Shown here one piece after another: positions 50,743 to 59,233 of a stretch of 59,233 bases of DNA; the stretch's first letter is position 1; the number at the start of each line of letters is the position of its first letter. This DNA comes from Bacteroidales bacterium (lineage in GTDB: Bacteria; Bacteroidota; Bacteroidia; Bacteroidales; UBA932). The stretch is taken from contig JAGCCX010000066.1 in the NCBI GenBank assembly GCA_017651465.1, positions 1-59,233 on the forward strand, read 5' to 3'. The notes under the pieces are model-generated. The model did no database searches and had not been told where the DNA came from. It was given only the letters and a program-made list of their open reading frames with translations. Position numbers and translations under genes: made by a program.

Positions 50743-52401
50743 ATGAAAAAGCTTTTATCATTTATTCTTTTTCTTGCCGCAATAATCAGTTGCAGTAAAG
50801 CTATTGATCCTGATTACAGTTCGGAAGAAAGGGCCCTATTCACGAAGTCGTCTGTAGATAACGTAGAAAAGAAAGCGCCAGTTTTTTGCCCGCAAGCCAA
50901 TGCTTGGATCAGACCAAGTTCAGACCCTTATAAACTTTCGTCATTTAGGAGTATTTTATCTCAGATTTCAAAGGAGACGGCAGATACTTTGTCCGCAACT
51001 CATTACGCGATGAGGATTTATCCCAAATCGTTGGAAGAGCAGGCTAATCTTGAGAGGGATACCAGGCTGAAGGTCGTCTATACTCCGTTTGATTATATTT
51101 CATGCAGCGCGGAACAAGCGACTCTGCTTGACCGGAGCATAGGGAGAGCTAATGCTCGCATCCTTGATTTAAGGAAATACTCAATAACCGACACAATAGA
51201 AAATGAGGACGGGACAATTCGAAAAGAAATAACACAACTCCCGGTATTGTATGTCGTTTGGCCCGTTGGATTTACTATTCCTGAAGAGCTTGACTATGTT
51301 ATCGATTATGAAGTTTTCATTCCCAATGATGAACAGCGAAAAAATGATAGCATCAGGCAAGCAGAGATTGACTCTCAAAATGAATGGGGATATGGCGTAC
51401 CTTCTACTAAGGCAATGCGATCATCTGGTGTCAGGATATTCAGCGGCTATATTAAGAACTATGAAGACATGCTAGATTCGACTCTGGCTATGGCTAACCT
51501 GAAGATACGTTTTCAGCAGGGGTCGAACATAGTGGAGGTTTTCACAAATTCAAGCGGCTATTTTAGCACTACTGCGCCATATGGCTCAGTATGTAAAATT
51601 GTGTATTTACATAATCGGTGGAAGATAACTGAATCTAATTCCTCTACACCGATTGAGGTACAGCTGGTTTCAATAACTGATTCTTGGATAAATGGAACAA
51701 ATATATATGTAAACTATGACGAATGCCCTGTTCATAGGGCCCTTAGCCACTACTTTCTGTCAAATCATCCTATAGATGTCCCTGTCAGTCAGTATATGCT
51801 TTTGGCAAAAATGACAAGAAATAGCCCCGGTTGGCTAGGTGCATTTACAGCTCCACTTTTTAGTGCTCCATATATTGAGATATCAGATAGTCCTTTTCTC
51901 GATAATACAGCTCGCTATTTCGCTGTAGTCAGCCATGAATTAGGACATTATTCCCATTATATGTATGTAGATAATCGAATAAAATACAATGGTACTCATA
52001 TTCTCTTGAGGGAATCCTTCGCAGAATATGTAAGTTGGGTCCTTTCCAATAATTACTATGTAAGTCAAACAGGCGCAAGTGCACCTCATTCAGAATGGAA
52101 TTCTTTCTTAAATAATAGCAATCAGTTGTGGACACCTGACCTTGGTGGCACTCATTCGCCATTATTCATAGATTTGCGGGACAACTTCAATCAATATATT
52201 GAGTATGGTAGTGCAAGCGCGAATATAACAGACTACAACTATGACTCAATACATGATATGCCGTATTCAATAATTAAATCGTTAATTGTACAAAACAAAA
52301 CATGGGCGCAGGTTAAGACCCAGCTACAAAGTTATATTGGGACATACTTCACTCAGAATGATTACGACCAATACATTCCACCCTACAACTCGTATTTTTA
52401 A
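50743..52401 (+). CDS. Zincin-like metallopeptidase lipoprotein
   Basis: 552 aa. Lipobox ISC (Cys17). Central and C-terminal parts hold a zinc-peptidase motif HELGHYSHYMYVDN at 398 onward (His398, Glu399, His402), and RESFAEYVSWVL with Glu424 or Glu428 as the possible third ligand, 22-26 residues later, as in gluzincins. The N-terminal half contains a carboxypeptidase-regulatory-like stretch (GSNIVEVFTNSSGYFSTT). I know no exact family. Low GC, paired with the DUF3244 gene (12-bp gap). It probably acts at the cell surface; the peptidase call rests on the motif. Confidence 0.7.
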   Translation: MKKLLSFILFLAAIISCSKAIDPDYSSEERALFTKSSVDNVEKKAPVFCPQANAWIRPSSDPYKLSSFRSILSQISKETADTLSATHYAMRIYPKSLEEQANLERDTRLKVVYTPFDYISCSAEQATLLDRSIGRANARILDLRKYSITDTIENEDGTIRKEITQLPVLYVVWPVGFTIPEELDYVIDYEVFIPNDEQRKNDSIRQAEIDSQNEWGYGVPSTKAMRSSGVRIFSGYIKNYEDMLDSTLAMANLKIRFQQGSNIVEVFTNSSGYFSTTAPYGSVCKIVYLHNRWKITESNSSTPIEVQLVSITDSWINGTNIYVNYDECPVHRALSHYFLSNHPIDVPVSQYMLLAKMTRNSPGWLGAFTAPLFSAPYIEISDSPFLDNTARYFAVVSHELGHYSHYMYVDNRIKYNGTHILLRESFAEYVSWVLSNNYYVSQTGASAPHSEWNSFLNNSNQLWTPDLGGTHSPLFIDLRDNFNQYIEYGSASANITDYNYDSIHDMPYSIIKSLIVQNKTWAQVKTQLQSYIGTYFTQNDYDQYIPPYNSYF

Positions 52402-52478
52402 CAATATGCAACGTTTCTATTATAAAAGGCATCTATAAGAAAGTCAAAACATTTAAGAAAGTAAAATCATAATTGGCT

Positions 52479-53063
52479 ATGAAGAGAATTATTACGCTTA
52501 TATTAGCACTTTCAGCTGCTGTCAGTCTTTTCGGGCAGAATGCCGGACACAAATTCGAGATTGGTGTGGGTTATGCCCCTTTCTTCTTGGCAATTGTTGA
52601 AGATGGCGTTCGCATGCCATATGAAGGTGATGCTTATATTGAGTGGCGCTACGACTTCGGGAATCATTTTGACGTGGGTGCAAAACTCGATTACAAGTAT
52701 TGCCCGGTAGATTTGTTTTACGGAAATGCAGTCAGGTATTACGGCGATCAGCATTACGGAGCCCTGCTGGCACTGGCGGATTTTAAATTCCTCCCCGGCA
52801 AGAAGGTGAACCCTTTCATCGGAGTAGGTGCCGGCGCAGGTTTTATCCTCGACGTATGGAAGTCGCAGAAAGTAGAGCGACCTGAGTATCATGATGCCGC
52901 CAAGGACATGCCCCTTGGAGCCAAGGACCCTACTATCCTTTTTGTGGCCGCACCCAGGATTGGTGTCGAGCTGTTCAGCCACTTGAGGCTGTCCGCATCG
53001 GTTGACATGTCTCCAGCCGACACCCGCTGGCCCGTTTGCTTCAACATCGGCTGGACCTTCTAA
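52479..53063 (+). CDS. Outer-membrane beta-barrel (porin-like) protein
   Basis: 194 aa from the ATG at 52479; the in-frame TTG at 52473 is less likely. A signal peptide ends near LFGQNA. The remainder shows alternating strands with Gly/aromatic pattern: HKFEIGVGYAPFFLAIVE, YIEWRYDFGNHFDVGAKLDY, VNPFIGVGAGAGFILDV, and a terminal strand ending in ICFNIGWTF-like residues (VCFNIGWTF). Small OmpW/OprF-like barrels have this size. The ligand is unknown. A terminator hairpin follows at 53092-53124. Confidence 0.72.
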   Translation: MKRIITLILALSAAVSLFGQNAGHKFEIGVGYAPFFLAIVEDGVRMPYEGDAYIEWRYDFGNHFDVGAKLDYKYCPVDLFYGNAVRYYGDQHYGALLALADFKFLPGKKVNPFIGVGAGAGFILDVWKSQKVERPEYHDAAKDMPLGAKDPTILFVAAPRIGVELFSHLRLSASVDMSPADTRWPVCFNIGWTF

Positions 53064-53091
53064 ATTACGCACCATAACATACACAATATCC

Positions 53092-53124
53092 CCCGGGACA
53101 GAATCTGCATTTTTTTGTCCCGGG
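53092..53124 (+). terminator. Terminator downstream of the barrel gene
   Basis: CCCGGGACA (53092-53100) and TGTCCCGGG (53116-53124) form a perfect 9-bp stem. The loop carries a T run rather than the region after the stem. It isolates gpmI from the gene upstream. Confidence 0.6.
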
Positions 53125-53183
53125 TGACTTGTTTGTTGGCTCCATTGCATCGCAGTTTATTTTTACTTATTGTAAATTCTCCT

Positions 53184-53191
53184 TAAATTTG
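53184..53191 (+). promoter_or_regulatory. Bacteroidetes -7 box for the gpmI operon
   Basis: TAAATTTG, 19 bp upstream of the gpmI ATG at 53211. The gpmI-manA-rnr-M28-dapF run appears to depend on this promoter. Confidence 0.6.
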
Positions 53192-53210
53192 TAGGATTTA
53201 ATGTGAGAAT

Positions 53211-54731
53211 ATGAAAAACAAAGTTCTTTTAATGATTCTTGACGGTTGGGGCGAGGGACGCCACGACCACAGCAATGCTATTTATACCCAGGGAGCGCCA
53301 TTTATCGACAGTCTCAGGGCAAAATATCCCTTCTCCCACCTTCACGCCTGCGGCGAATATGTGGGTCTTCCCGACGGCCAGATGGGCAACAGCGAGGTGG
53401 GGCATATGAACCTTGGTGCCGGCCGCATAGTATATCAGGACCTGGTAAAGGTAAATATGGCCTGCCGCGAGCACAAGCTCCTGCAGAATAAAGAGATACG
53501 TGCCGCCTACGACCACGTTAAGGAGAGCGGCGGCAAGCTCCACTTCTTCGGACTTTGCTCCCACGGCGGAGTGCATTCTTCCCTTAACCATCTGTACGAA
53601 TTCCTCGCCGAGGCCAAGAACGAGGGCATCTCCGAGGTTTACGTGCACTGCTTTATGGACGGCCGCGACACCGACCCCCGCAGCGGCTACGGATTCGTAA
53701 AGGAGCTGGAAGAGAAGATGGCGCAGACTACCGGCAAGATAGCTACCGTCTGCGGACGTTTCTACGCTATGGACCGCGACAAGCGCTGGGCCCGCATCAA
53801 AGAGGCGTACGATATGCTCGTCGAGGGCAAGGGAGCCGAGTTCGAAAGCGCGCTGGAGGGCATCCAGGCATCTTATGACGCCGAGGTTACCGACGAATTC
53901 ATCAAGCCTATAGTGATTACCAAAGACGGCAAGCCCGTTGCCAAGCTCGAAGAGGGCGACACGGTCATATTCTACAATTTCCGTAACGACCGCGCCCGCG
54001 AGCTCACCAACGTCCTCACCCAGAACGATATGCCCGAAGAGGGTATGCATACCATCCCCCTGTATTACTGCACCCTCACGCCCTACGATGCTTCTTTCAA
54101 GGGCCTTCACATCCTCTTCGACAAGGAGGAAGTTACCGACACCCTGGGAGAGACCATATCCAAGGCCGGCCTGAGGCAGCTCCGCATTGCCGAAACCGAA
54201 AAATACGCTCACGTAACCTTCTTCTTCAACGGCGGCCGTGAGACTCCTTTCGAGAACGAAGACCGCATACTGGTCAATTCTCCCAAGGTGGCGACCTACG
54301 ACCTTCAGCCCGAAATGAGCGCCGTGGAGGTCACCGACCGCCTGTGCGAGGCCATCCGCAGCGAAAAAGAAGACCTCATCATCCTCAATTACGCCAATGG
54401 CGATATGGTGGGCCATACCGGTGTTTACAAGGCCATCTGCAACGCCGTGGGATGCATTGACGGATGTGTGGAGGCCACCATCACCTGCGCTCTCAACCAC
54501 GGTTACGTGGTGCTCCTTACCGCCGATCACGGCAATGCCGACTACGCGGTCAACGAGGACGGTTCTCCCAACACCGCCCACTCTCTGAACCTGGTGCAGT
54601 TCATCGTCATAGGAGCCGGTCCCGAAGTCAAGACAGTCAAGGACGGCGCCCTTTGCAATGTGGCTCCCACCATTCTTAAATTGATGGGCCTCCCCCAGCC
54701 TGAGGCAATGACCGCAGAGCCCCTTATCTGA
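53211..54731 (+). CDS. gpmI: 2,3-bisphosphoglycerate-independent phosphoglycerate mutase
   Basis: 506 aa. Interconverts 3- and 2-phosphoglycerate in glycolysis. [11 protein letters not shown] binds the metal; the phosphoserine nucleophile is Ser61 in [41 protein letters not shown] and TADHGNADY complete the alkaline-phosphatase-superfamily site. Full family length. Stop and manA start overlap by one base (TGATG), so the genes are coupled. Confidence 0.96.
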   Translation: MKNKVLLMILDGWGEGRHDHSNAIYTQGAPFIDSLRAKYPFSHLHACGEYVGLPDGQMGNSEVGHMNLGAGRIVYQDLVKVNMACREHKLLQNKEIRAAYDHVKESGGKLHFFGLCSHGGVHSSLNHLYEFLAEAKNEGISEVYVHCFMDGRDTDPRSGYGFVKELEEKMAQTTGKIATVCGRFYAMDRDKRWARIKEAYDMLVEGKGAEFESALEGIQASYDAEVTDEFIKPIVITKDGKPVAKLEEGDTVIFYNFRNDRARELTNVLTQNDMPEEGMHTIPLYYCTLTPYDASFKGLHILFDKEEVTDTLGETISKAGLRQLRIAETEKYAHVTFFFNGGRETPFENEDRILVNSPKVATYDLQPEMSAVEVTDRLCEAIRSEKEDLIILNYANGDMVGHTGVYKAICNAVGCIDGCVEATITCALNHGYVVLLTADHGNADYAVNEDGSPNTAHSLNLVQFIVIGAGPEVKTVKDGALCNVAPTILKLMGLPQPEAMTAEPLI

Positions 54732-55645
54732 TGATTTACAGTTTCGAACCCATACTTCGCCCTATGGTCTGGGGCTCCGAGCTCTGGGTGCTTTCGGGCT
54801 ACCCGGAGCGCCTGTCGGTGGTTGCCGACGGCGAGCACAAAGGCCTTACCATCAACGAGCTGGTCGCCCTCGAAAAGGAGCGCCTGTTGGGAGCGGAAGG
54901 CTATCGCCGTTTCGGCGACGAATTTCCCCTCCTGATAAAGTTTCTCGACGTACACGCGCCCCTGAGCATTCAGGTACACCCTTCCGAAGAGTTCGCCCAG
55001 GCACGCCAGGGCCTTCACGGCAAGACCGAGATGTGGTATGTGGTAAAGGCGGAGCGTGATGCCGAACTGCTCGCAGGCTTCGCCCGGCAGATAACACCCG
55101 AAGAATACGTGCGCCGCGTCACCGACGGCAGCATTACCGACGTGATTGCCCGCCATAAGATAGAAGCGGGCGACGTGTTCTTCATCCCTACCGGCAGGGT
55201 GCACGCCCTGCTGCCCGGAGCTTACATCGCTGAAATTCAGCAGACTTCCGACTCCACCTACCGCATCTGGGACTATAACCGTCCAGGGCTTGACGGCCGT
55301 CTCCGCCCCCTTCATACGGAGCTTGCCAAAGAGGCTCTCGACTATAAGGTCTATCCCGAATACCGCACCCCCTACAGCAAGCAGAAGGATGCCGAAGTGG
55401 GTCTGGTGTCCTGCGAATATTTCAACACCTCGCTCCTCGAGCTGTCCGCCCCGTTCCGTAAGGACCTTTCAGCCCTCGACAGCTTCCTGATAGTGATGTG
55501 CCTCGAGGGTTCGGGAACCCTGCGCTGTGGCTCTCAGGAGCGCCCTCTTGCCCCTGACGGATGCCTGCTGGTTCCCGCCAGCGAGGAGAGCGCCGAGTTT
55601 GTACCGTCCGGGGACGGGCTCAAAATGTTGTTGTGTCATTTATGA
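54731..55645 (+). CDS. manA: Mannose-6-phosphate isomerase, class I
   Basis: 304 aa, the short form usual for Bacteroidota. Interconverts fructose-6-phosphate and mannose-6-phosphate. Zinc-site segments: LSIQVHPSEEFAQ, GKTEMWYVV and FIPTGRVHALLPGAYIAEIQ. The C-terminal cupin strand includes LRCGSQERPLAPDG. Start overlaps gpmI by one base, and its end overlaps rnr by four (ATGA). Confidence 0.93.
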   Translation: MIYSFEPILRPMVWGSELWVLSGYPERLSVVADGEHKGLTINELVALEKERLLGAEGYRRFGDEFPLLIKFLDVHAPLSIQVHPSEEFAQARQGLHGKTEMWYVVKAERDAELLAGFARQITPEEYVRRVTDGSITDVIARHKIEAGDVFFIPTGRVHALLPGAYIAEIQQTSDSTYRIWDYNRPGLDGRLRPLHTELAKEALDYKVYPEYRTPYSKQKDAEVGLVSCEYFNTSLLELSAPFRKDLSALDSFLIVMCLEGSGTLRCGSQERPLAPDGCLLVPASEESAEFVPSGDGLKMLLCHL

Positions 55646-57741
55646 AAAGATATAAGCAAAGCAAAAAGCGGCAGAATCCCAAAGACAATCCCCGTCACGC
55701 CGGCCGCAGGCAGGCACGCGAACTAACCGGTAAAGTGCAGATGACCCGCGAGGGTTTCATCTACGTCATTGTGGAGGGGCGCGAAGACGATATCTACGTC
55801 AAGGCCCCCAAGACCCGCCACGCTCTTAACGGCGACCTGGTCCGCGTGGCCATTACCCATCCCGGCGGCTACGGCAAGAGGGCCGAGGGAGAAGTGGTGG
55901 AGATACTTGAGCGCAGCAAGGCCCCGTTCGTGGGCTTTATGCACTATATCGGCGCCCAGGCCTGGGTGCTTATGCAGAGCAAGTTTATGCCCTACGACAT
56001 AATGGTCGATGCCGAGCAGGCACGCGCCCTCGGGGCCGAGGCCGGAATGAAGGTGGCCGCGGTGGTGGACCATTGGCAGAGGGGCGAGATGAGCCCCTGG
56101 GGGCACATTGTGGATGTGCTGGGTATGCCGGGCGAGAACGACACCGAGATGCACGCCATCCTGGCCGAATTCAATCTGCCGTACCGTTTTGAAAAGAACG
56201 TGGAGAACGCCGCGGACTCTATCTCCGAAATCATTTCCGATGAGGATCTAAAGGGCCGCAAGGATTTCAGGGACACCCTCACGTTTACCATCGACCCCGC
56301 CGACGCCAAGGACTTCGACGACGCCCTGTCGTTCCGCAAGCTCCAGGACGGAGGTTATGAGGTAGGCGTGCACATTGCCGATGTGTCCTACTACGTCAAG
56401 CCGGGCGGCGCCGTTGACAAGGAGGCCAGGGAGAGGGGAACCTCAGTGTATCTGGTTGACCGCACGGTGCCTATGCTCCCCGAGAAGCTCTGCAACAAGC
56501 TCTGTTCGCTGCGCCAGGACGAAGACAAGCTCACGTTCTCGGCAGTGTTCGAACTGGGTCCCAAAGGAGCGGTGAGGTCACGTTGGATAGGACGTACCGT
56601 CATTTGCTCCAACGCCCGTATGGATTACGAGCAGGCTCAGGCCATCATCGACAATCCTCCCGAAAAGGAAGAGCGTACGCCCCTCCAGGAAGCCATCCTT
56701 ACCCTGAACCATCTTGCCCAGACCATGCGCGAGGCCCGTTTCAAGGCCGGCGCCATCAATTTCGACCGTCCGGAAATGAAGGTCGAGGTTGACGACAAGG
56801 GTAAGCCGGTAAGGGTGTTCCAGAAGATTGCGCGCGAGTCCAACAACCTCATCGAGGAGTTTATGCTGCTGGCCAACCGCACCGTAGCGGAATTCGTGGC
56901 GACCGGCGGCAAAATGAACGGCATGGCGATGAAGAACGCCAAGACCTTCGTGTACCGTGTGCACGGCGAGCCCAACTTCGAGAAACTGGAGGGCCTGCGC
57001 GGCTTTGCATCCAATTTCGGATACAAGATGGAAGAGGCATCGAGCGGCAAGGGCGCTGCCGATGCGCTCCGCGGCGTTCTGACAGAATCACTTGGCAAGC
57101 CTGAGCACGCCGCCTTCGAGAACCTGGCCCTGCGCTCTATGGCCAAGGCCGTGTACAGCACCGACAATATCGGCCACTACGGCCTCGCATTCCGCTTCTA
57201 CACCCATTTCACATCGCCCATCAGGCGCTACCCCGACCTTATGGTCCACCGCTTGCTGACCATCTACCTGCGCGGCGGCGATTCTGCCGACAAGGGCCGC
57301 TTCGAGAAGGAATGCGTGCACGCTTCCGAGCGTGAACTGGTGGCCGCCGACGCCGAGCGCACCAGCGTAAAATACAAGCTCGTGGAGTTCATGCAGGACA
57401 AGGTTGGGCAGGAATTCGAGGGGGCCGTGTCGGGCCTCACCGACTGGGGAATGTATGTCGAGATTGACGAGACCCATATCGAAGGAATGGTCCCGCTGCG
57501 TGAAATCCGTTCCGACTTTTATGAGTTCGACGAGGCTCGTTACCGTCTTGTGGGCCGCCGCACCCGCCGTGTCTTCAGGCTCGGCGACCGTGTCCGCATC
57601 AAGGTTAAGAGCGCCAACCTCGAACAACGCCTGCTTGATTATGAGTTAATTGAATATGAAGAAGATAGTACTGTTCCTGCTCCCGCTCCTGCTGTGGACC
57701 GGAAGCGCCCTCGCCCAGACAAGAAGCGAAAGACTCGCTGA
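55642..57741 (+). CDS. rnr: Ribonuclease R
   Basis: 699 aa from the ATG at 55642 (MKRYKQSKKRQNPKDN), which overlaps the manA stop by 4 nt; the frame is open further upstream inside manA but that part is not protein-like. Cold-shock domains are followed by the RNB catalytic domain with TIDPADAKDFDDALSF (the metal-binding Asp cluster), SPIRRYPDLMVHR, and the S1 domain near the end (GAVSGLTDWGMYVEID). The tail is basic ([14 protein letters not shown]). It degrades structured RNA 3' to 5'. The last 86 nt overlap the start of the M28 peptidase gene. Confidence 0.94.
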   Translation: MKRYKQSKKRQNPKDNPRHAGRRQARELTGKVQMTREGFIYVIVEGREDDIYVKAPKTRHALNGDLVRVAITHPGGYGKRAEGEVVEILERSKAPFVGFMHYIGAQAWVLMQSKFMPYDIMVDAEQARALGAEAGMKVAAVVDHWQRGEMSPWGHIVDVLGMPGENDTEMHAILAEFNLPYRFEKNVENAADSISEIISDEDLKGRKDFRDTLTFTIDPADAKDFDDALSFRKLQDGGYEVGVHIADVSYYVKPGGAVDKEARERGTSVYLVDRTVPMLPEKLCNKLCSLRQDEDKLTFSAVFELGPKGAVRSRWIGRTVICSNARMDYEQAQAIIDNPPEKEERTPLQEAILTLNHLAQTMREARFKAGAINFDRPEMKVEVDDKGKPVRVFQKIARESNNLIEEFMLLANRTVAEFVATGGKMNGMAMKNAKTFVYRVHGEPNFEKLEGLRGFASNFGYKMEEASSGKGAADALRGVLTESLGKPEHAAFENLALRSMAKAVYSTDNIGHYGLAFRFYTHFTSPIRRYPDLMVHRLLTIYLRGGDSADKGRFEKECVHASERELVAADAERTSVKYKLVEFMQDKVGQEFEGAVSGLTDWGMYVEIDETHIEGMVPLREIRSDFYEFDEARYRLVGRRTRRVFRLGDRVRIKVKSANLEQRLLDYELIEYEEDSTVPAPAPAVDRKRPRPDKKRKTR

Positions 57742-59095
57742 TTACGTTTACTATTTTGCCTCCGATTCGCTGCACGGCCGTGCGGCTGGCAGCGCCGATG
57801 CGGCCAAGGCTCGTGACTACATTGTAGAGCGCTACAAGGAGTGCGGGCTCCAACCTTTGACCGGAGGAGACTTTTTGGTGTCTTTCAAGCGCGGCGAAAA
57901 TCAATACACCAATGTGGTGGCCCTCATCGAAGGAGGTGAACTCAAAGACGAGTACATAGTGCTCGGAGCCCACTATGACCATCTGGGTATGAAGAAAGGG
58001 CAGATGTATCCCGGAGCGGACGACAACGCCTCCGGCAGCGCCGCCCTTATCGAGATTGCAAGGGAACTCTCTTCTCACCGCGAGGAGCTGAAGCGCAGCA
58101 TAATAATTGCTGCATTCGATGCCGAAGAAATAGGCCTTTACGGCTCTACTTACCTGGCCGAATTCCTCGATGCCCTGGTGGGGCTCGACAAGGTTAAGCT
58201 TATGATGAGCGTGGATATGGTTGGCCGCTATGCCGATACCCACAAGCTCGTTATGGAGGGCGTAGCCACTATCAAGAACGGTAAAGTCCTGGCCAAGGGT
58301 GTGGGCGAGCGCCATTCCATCAACGTAAAGGCCAAGAATTTTGAGACCTCGGCCCTTACCGCCACCGACACCGAAGCTTTTGCGCGTAAGCAGATTCCTA
58401 CACTTGCAGTATCTACCGGCCTTCATCCGCAGTATCACAAGCCCACCGACACTCCCGACCTTATCGACTACGAGGGGCTTGACAGGATATCCGGCTGCCT
58501 TTCCGACCTTGCTATGGACGCCGCCACCGACGAGTCCTTTGCCGCCAGCGGGCGAGTTGCCCGCAAGCATATGGACAAGGCTCCCGTGTTCCAGGCGGGC
58601 GTTACCGCTTCGTTAGGCGCTGCCAATTTGTATTTCCCTTCCGCCGGTTTTACTACCGATTCGCGAATGGACTACACTGCCGGTCTTACTACCCGCTTTA
58701 ATTTCAGCTATTTCGGGTTCCAGGCCGATGTGCTGTGGGAGCAGTCTTCGGCTCGTTTCCCCTCGGTTGAGAAAGTTTTCGGCGCGCCCCAGAACTACAC
58801 TCAGAGCTCCGTCACCGTGCCGGCATATTTCCTGCTTCGCTCCGGCTATTCCGAAAACTGCCTTTTTGTTGGTGTTGGTGGATACTACAGCTATGTGTAT
58901 TCGCATTCCTTCAGCAAGGCCCATCCTGGTTGGGGCGTGAATCCTCATCTAGGTGGTTTGGCCGTGAACTTTGGGATGCAGGTCGCCAATCTGGTGTTCG
59001 AGTGGTCTTTCCGCTCTCAGCTTAACGACTTGTTCCTCGAGCAGAATTCTCATTTGAACACCGCAACATATATCAAATTCGCCTGGGTATTTTAG
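57656..59095 (+). CDS. M28 zinc peptidase fused to an outer-membrane barrel-like domain
   Basis: 479 aa from the ATG at 57656 ([20 protein letters not shown], a good signal peptide); the TTG two codons earlier is less likely. Peptidase M28 motifs: GAHYDHLG (His106), [23 protein letters not shown] and SVDMVGR, then [12 protein letters not shown], the zinc ligands. Residues about 305-479 contain alternating strands with aromatic ends ([26 protein letters not shown]), which suggests a C-terminal barrel. The gene overlaps rnr by 86 nt in another frame. An aminopeptidase tethered to the outer membrane is inferred. Confidence 0.82.
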   Translation: MKKIVLFLLPLLLWTGSALAQTRSERLADYVYYFASDSLHGRAAGSADAAKARDYIVERYKECGLQPLTGGDFLVSFKRGENQYTNVVALIEGGELKDEYIVLGAHYDHLGMKKGQMYPGADDNASGSAALIEIARELSSHREELKRSIIIAAFDAEEIGLYGSTYLAEFLDALVGLDKVKLMMSVDMVGRYADTHKLVMEGVATIKNGKVLAKGVGERHSINVKAKNFETSALTATDTEAFARKQIPTLAVSTGLHPQYHKPTDTPDLIDYEGLDRISGCLSDLAMDAATDESFAASGRVARKHMDKAPVFQAGVTASLGAANLYFPSAGFTTDSRMDYTAGLTTRFNFSYFGFQADVLWEQSSARFPSVEKVFGAPQNYTQSSVTVPAYFLLRSGYSENCLFVGVGGYYSYVYSHSFSKAHPGWGVNPHLGGLAVNFGMQVANLVFEWSFRSQLNDLFLEQNSHLNTATYIKFAWVF

Positions 59096-59096
59096 G

Positions 59097-59233
59097 ATGA
59101 ACTTGGATTTTACCAAGATGGAAGGTCTGGGGAATGACTACATCTATGTAGATGAAGCGCGTTTCCCAATTTCCGATCCCGGCGCCTTGTCGGTACGCTT
59201 GAGCGACCGCCATTTTGGCATCGGCGCCGACGG
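59097..59233 (+). CDS. dapF: Diaminopimelate epimerase, N-terminal fragment
   Basis: The ATG at 59097 is one base after the M28 stop; the frame is open to the window end, 45 full codons. [16 protein letters not shown] is the normal N-terminal signature and RHFGIGAD follows. It converts LL- to meso-diaminopimelate for lysine and peptidoglycan. The active-site cysteines lie beyond the window. Confidence 0.92.
   Translation, partial: MNLDFTKMEGLGNDYIYVDEARFPISDPGALSVRLSDRHFGIGAD

Overview
The window looks like a chromosome segment of a fairly GC-rich member of Bacteroidota, most likely Bacteroidales. Evidence: promoters of the Bacteroidetes -7 type (TAnnTTTG) lie in front of most transcription units. 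Lineage-typical families are common (DUF4251, BACON-domain lipoproteins, DUF5689, DUF3244, CarboxypepD_reg TonB receptors, TPR-LuxR regulators, PEGA proteins), and Shine-Dalgarno sites are not evident. Genus cannot be decided by eye.

Layout. 1-11.9 kb is mostly housekeeping: the end of an unidentified gene, a DUF4251 lipoprotein, lysoplasmalogenase, then a tightly packed mutL-rhomboid-tsaC-phosphoesterase operon, a Cys-rich small lipoprotein, rsmE carrying a palindromic in-frame insertion, a fucose-isomerase-like gene, a PEGA/BACON envelope protein, dacB and a small conserved gene. 11.9-21.8 kb is an accessory block on the minus strand. It holds a TlpA-like thioredoxin lipoprotein bounded by a duplicated promoter segment, a membrane-spanning kelch/AraC regulator, and a tandem-duplicated two-gene module (BACON lipoprotein plus ~900-aa fimbrillin-like lipoprotein). 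21.9-26.5 kb has two secreted or unknown proteins, a nitroreductase with a DASS anion transporter, and a membrane-anchored AraC regulator flanked by similar 30-bp repeats.

26.6-31.8 kb: NlpC/P60 hydrolase, radA, smpB and metK. An HUH (Y1) transposase gene bracketed by two 124-bp palindromic repeats (122/124 identical) lies between radA and smpB. metK is preceded by a leader resembling a SAM-II riboswitch.

31.9-48.4 kb is one functional block. It has two CarboxypepD_reg TonB-dependent receptors, two surface-type lipoproteins built of BACON and OB-fold-like domains, a DNA/RNA non-specific endonuclease lipoprotein, an endonuclease/exonuclease/phosphatase lipoprotein, a DUF5689 lipoprotein and an M3 peptidase. 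I read it as a candidate nucleic-acid (or nucleoprotein) capture and degradation locus, analogous to a polysaccharide utilization locus but without SusD. 48.5-52.4 kb is a low-GC cassette (TPR-LuxR membrane regulator, DUF3244 protein, zincin-like lipoprotein). 52.5 kb to the end returns to housekeeping: a beta-barrel protein, gpmI-manA-rnr-M28 peptidase in an overlapping operon, and the start of dapF.

No tRNA, rRNA or CRISPR array was recognised. Apart from the 28.9-30.1 kb element, no stretch over 300 bases lacks a gene.
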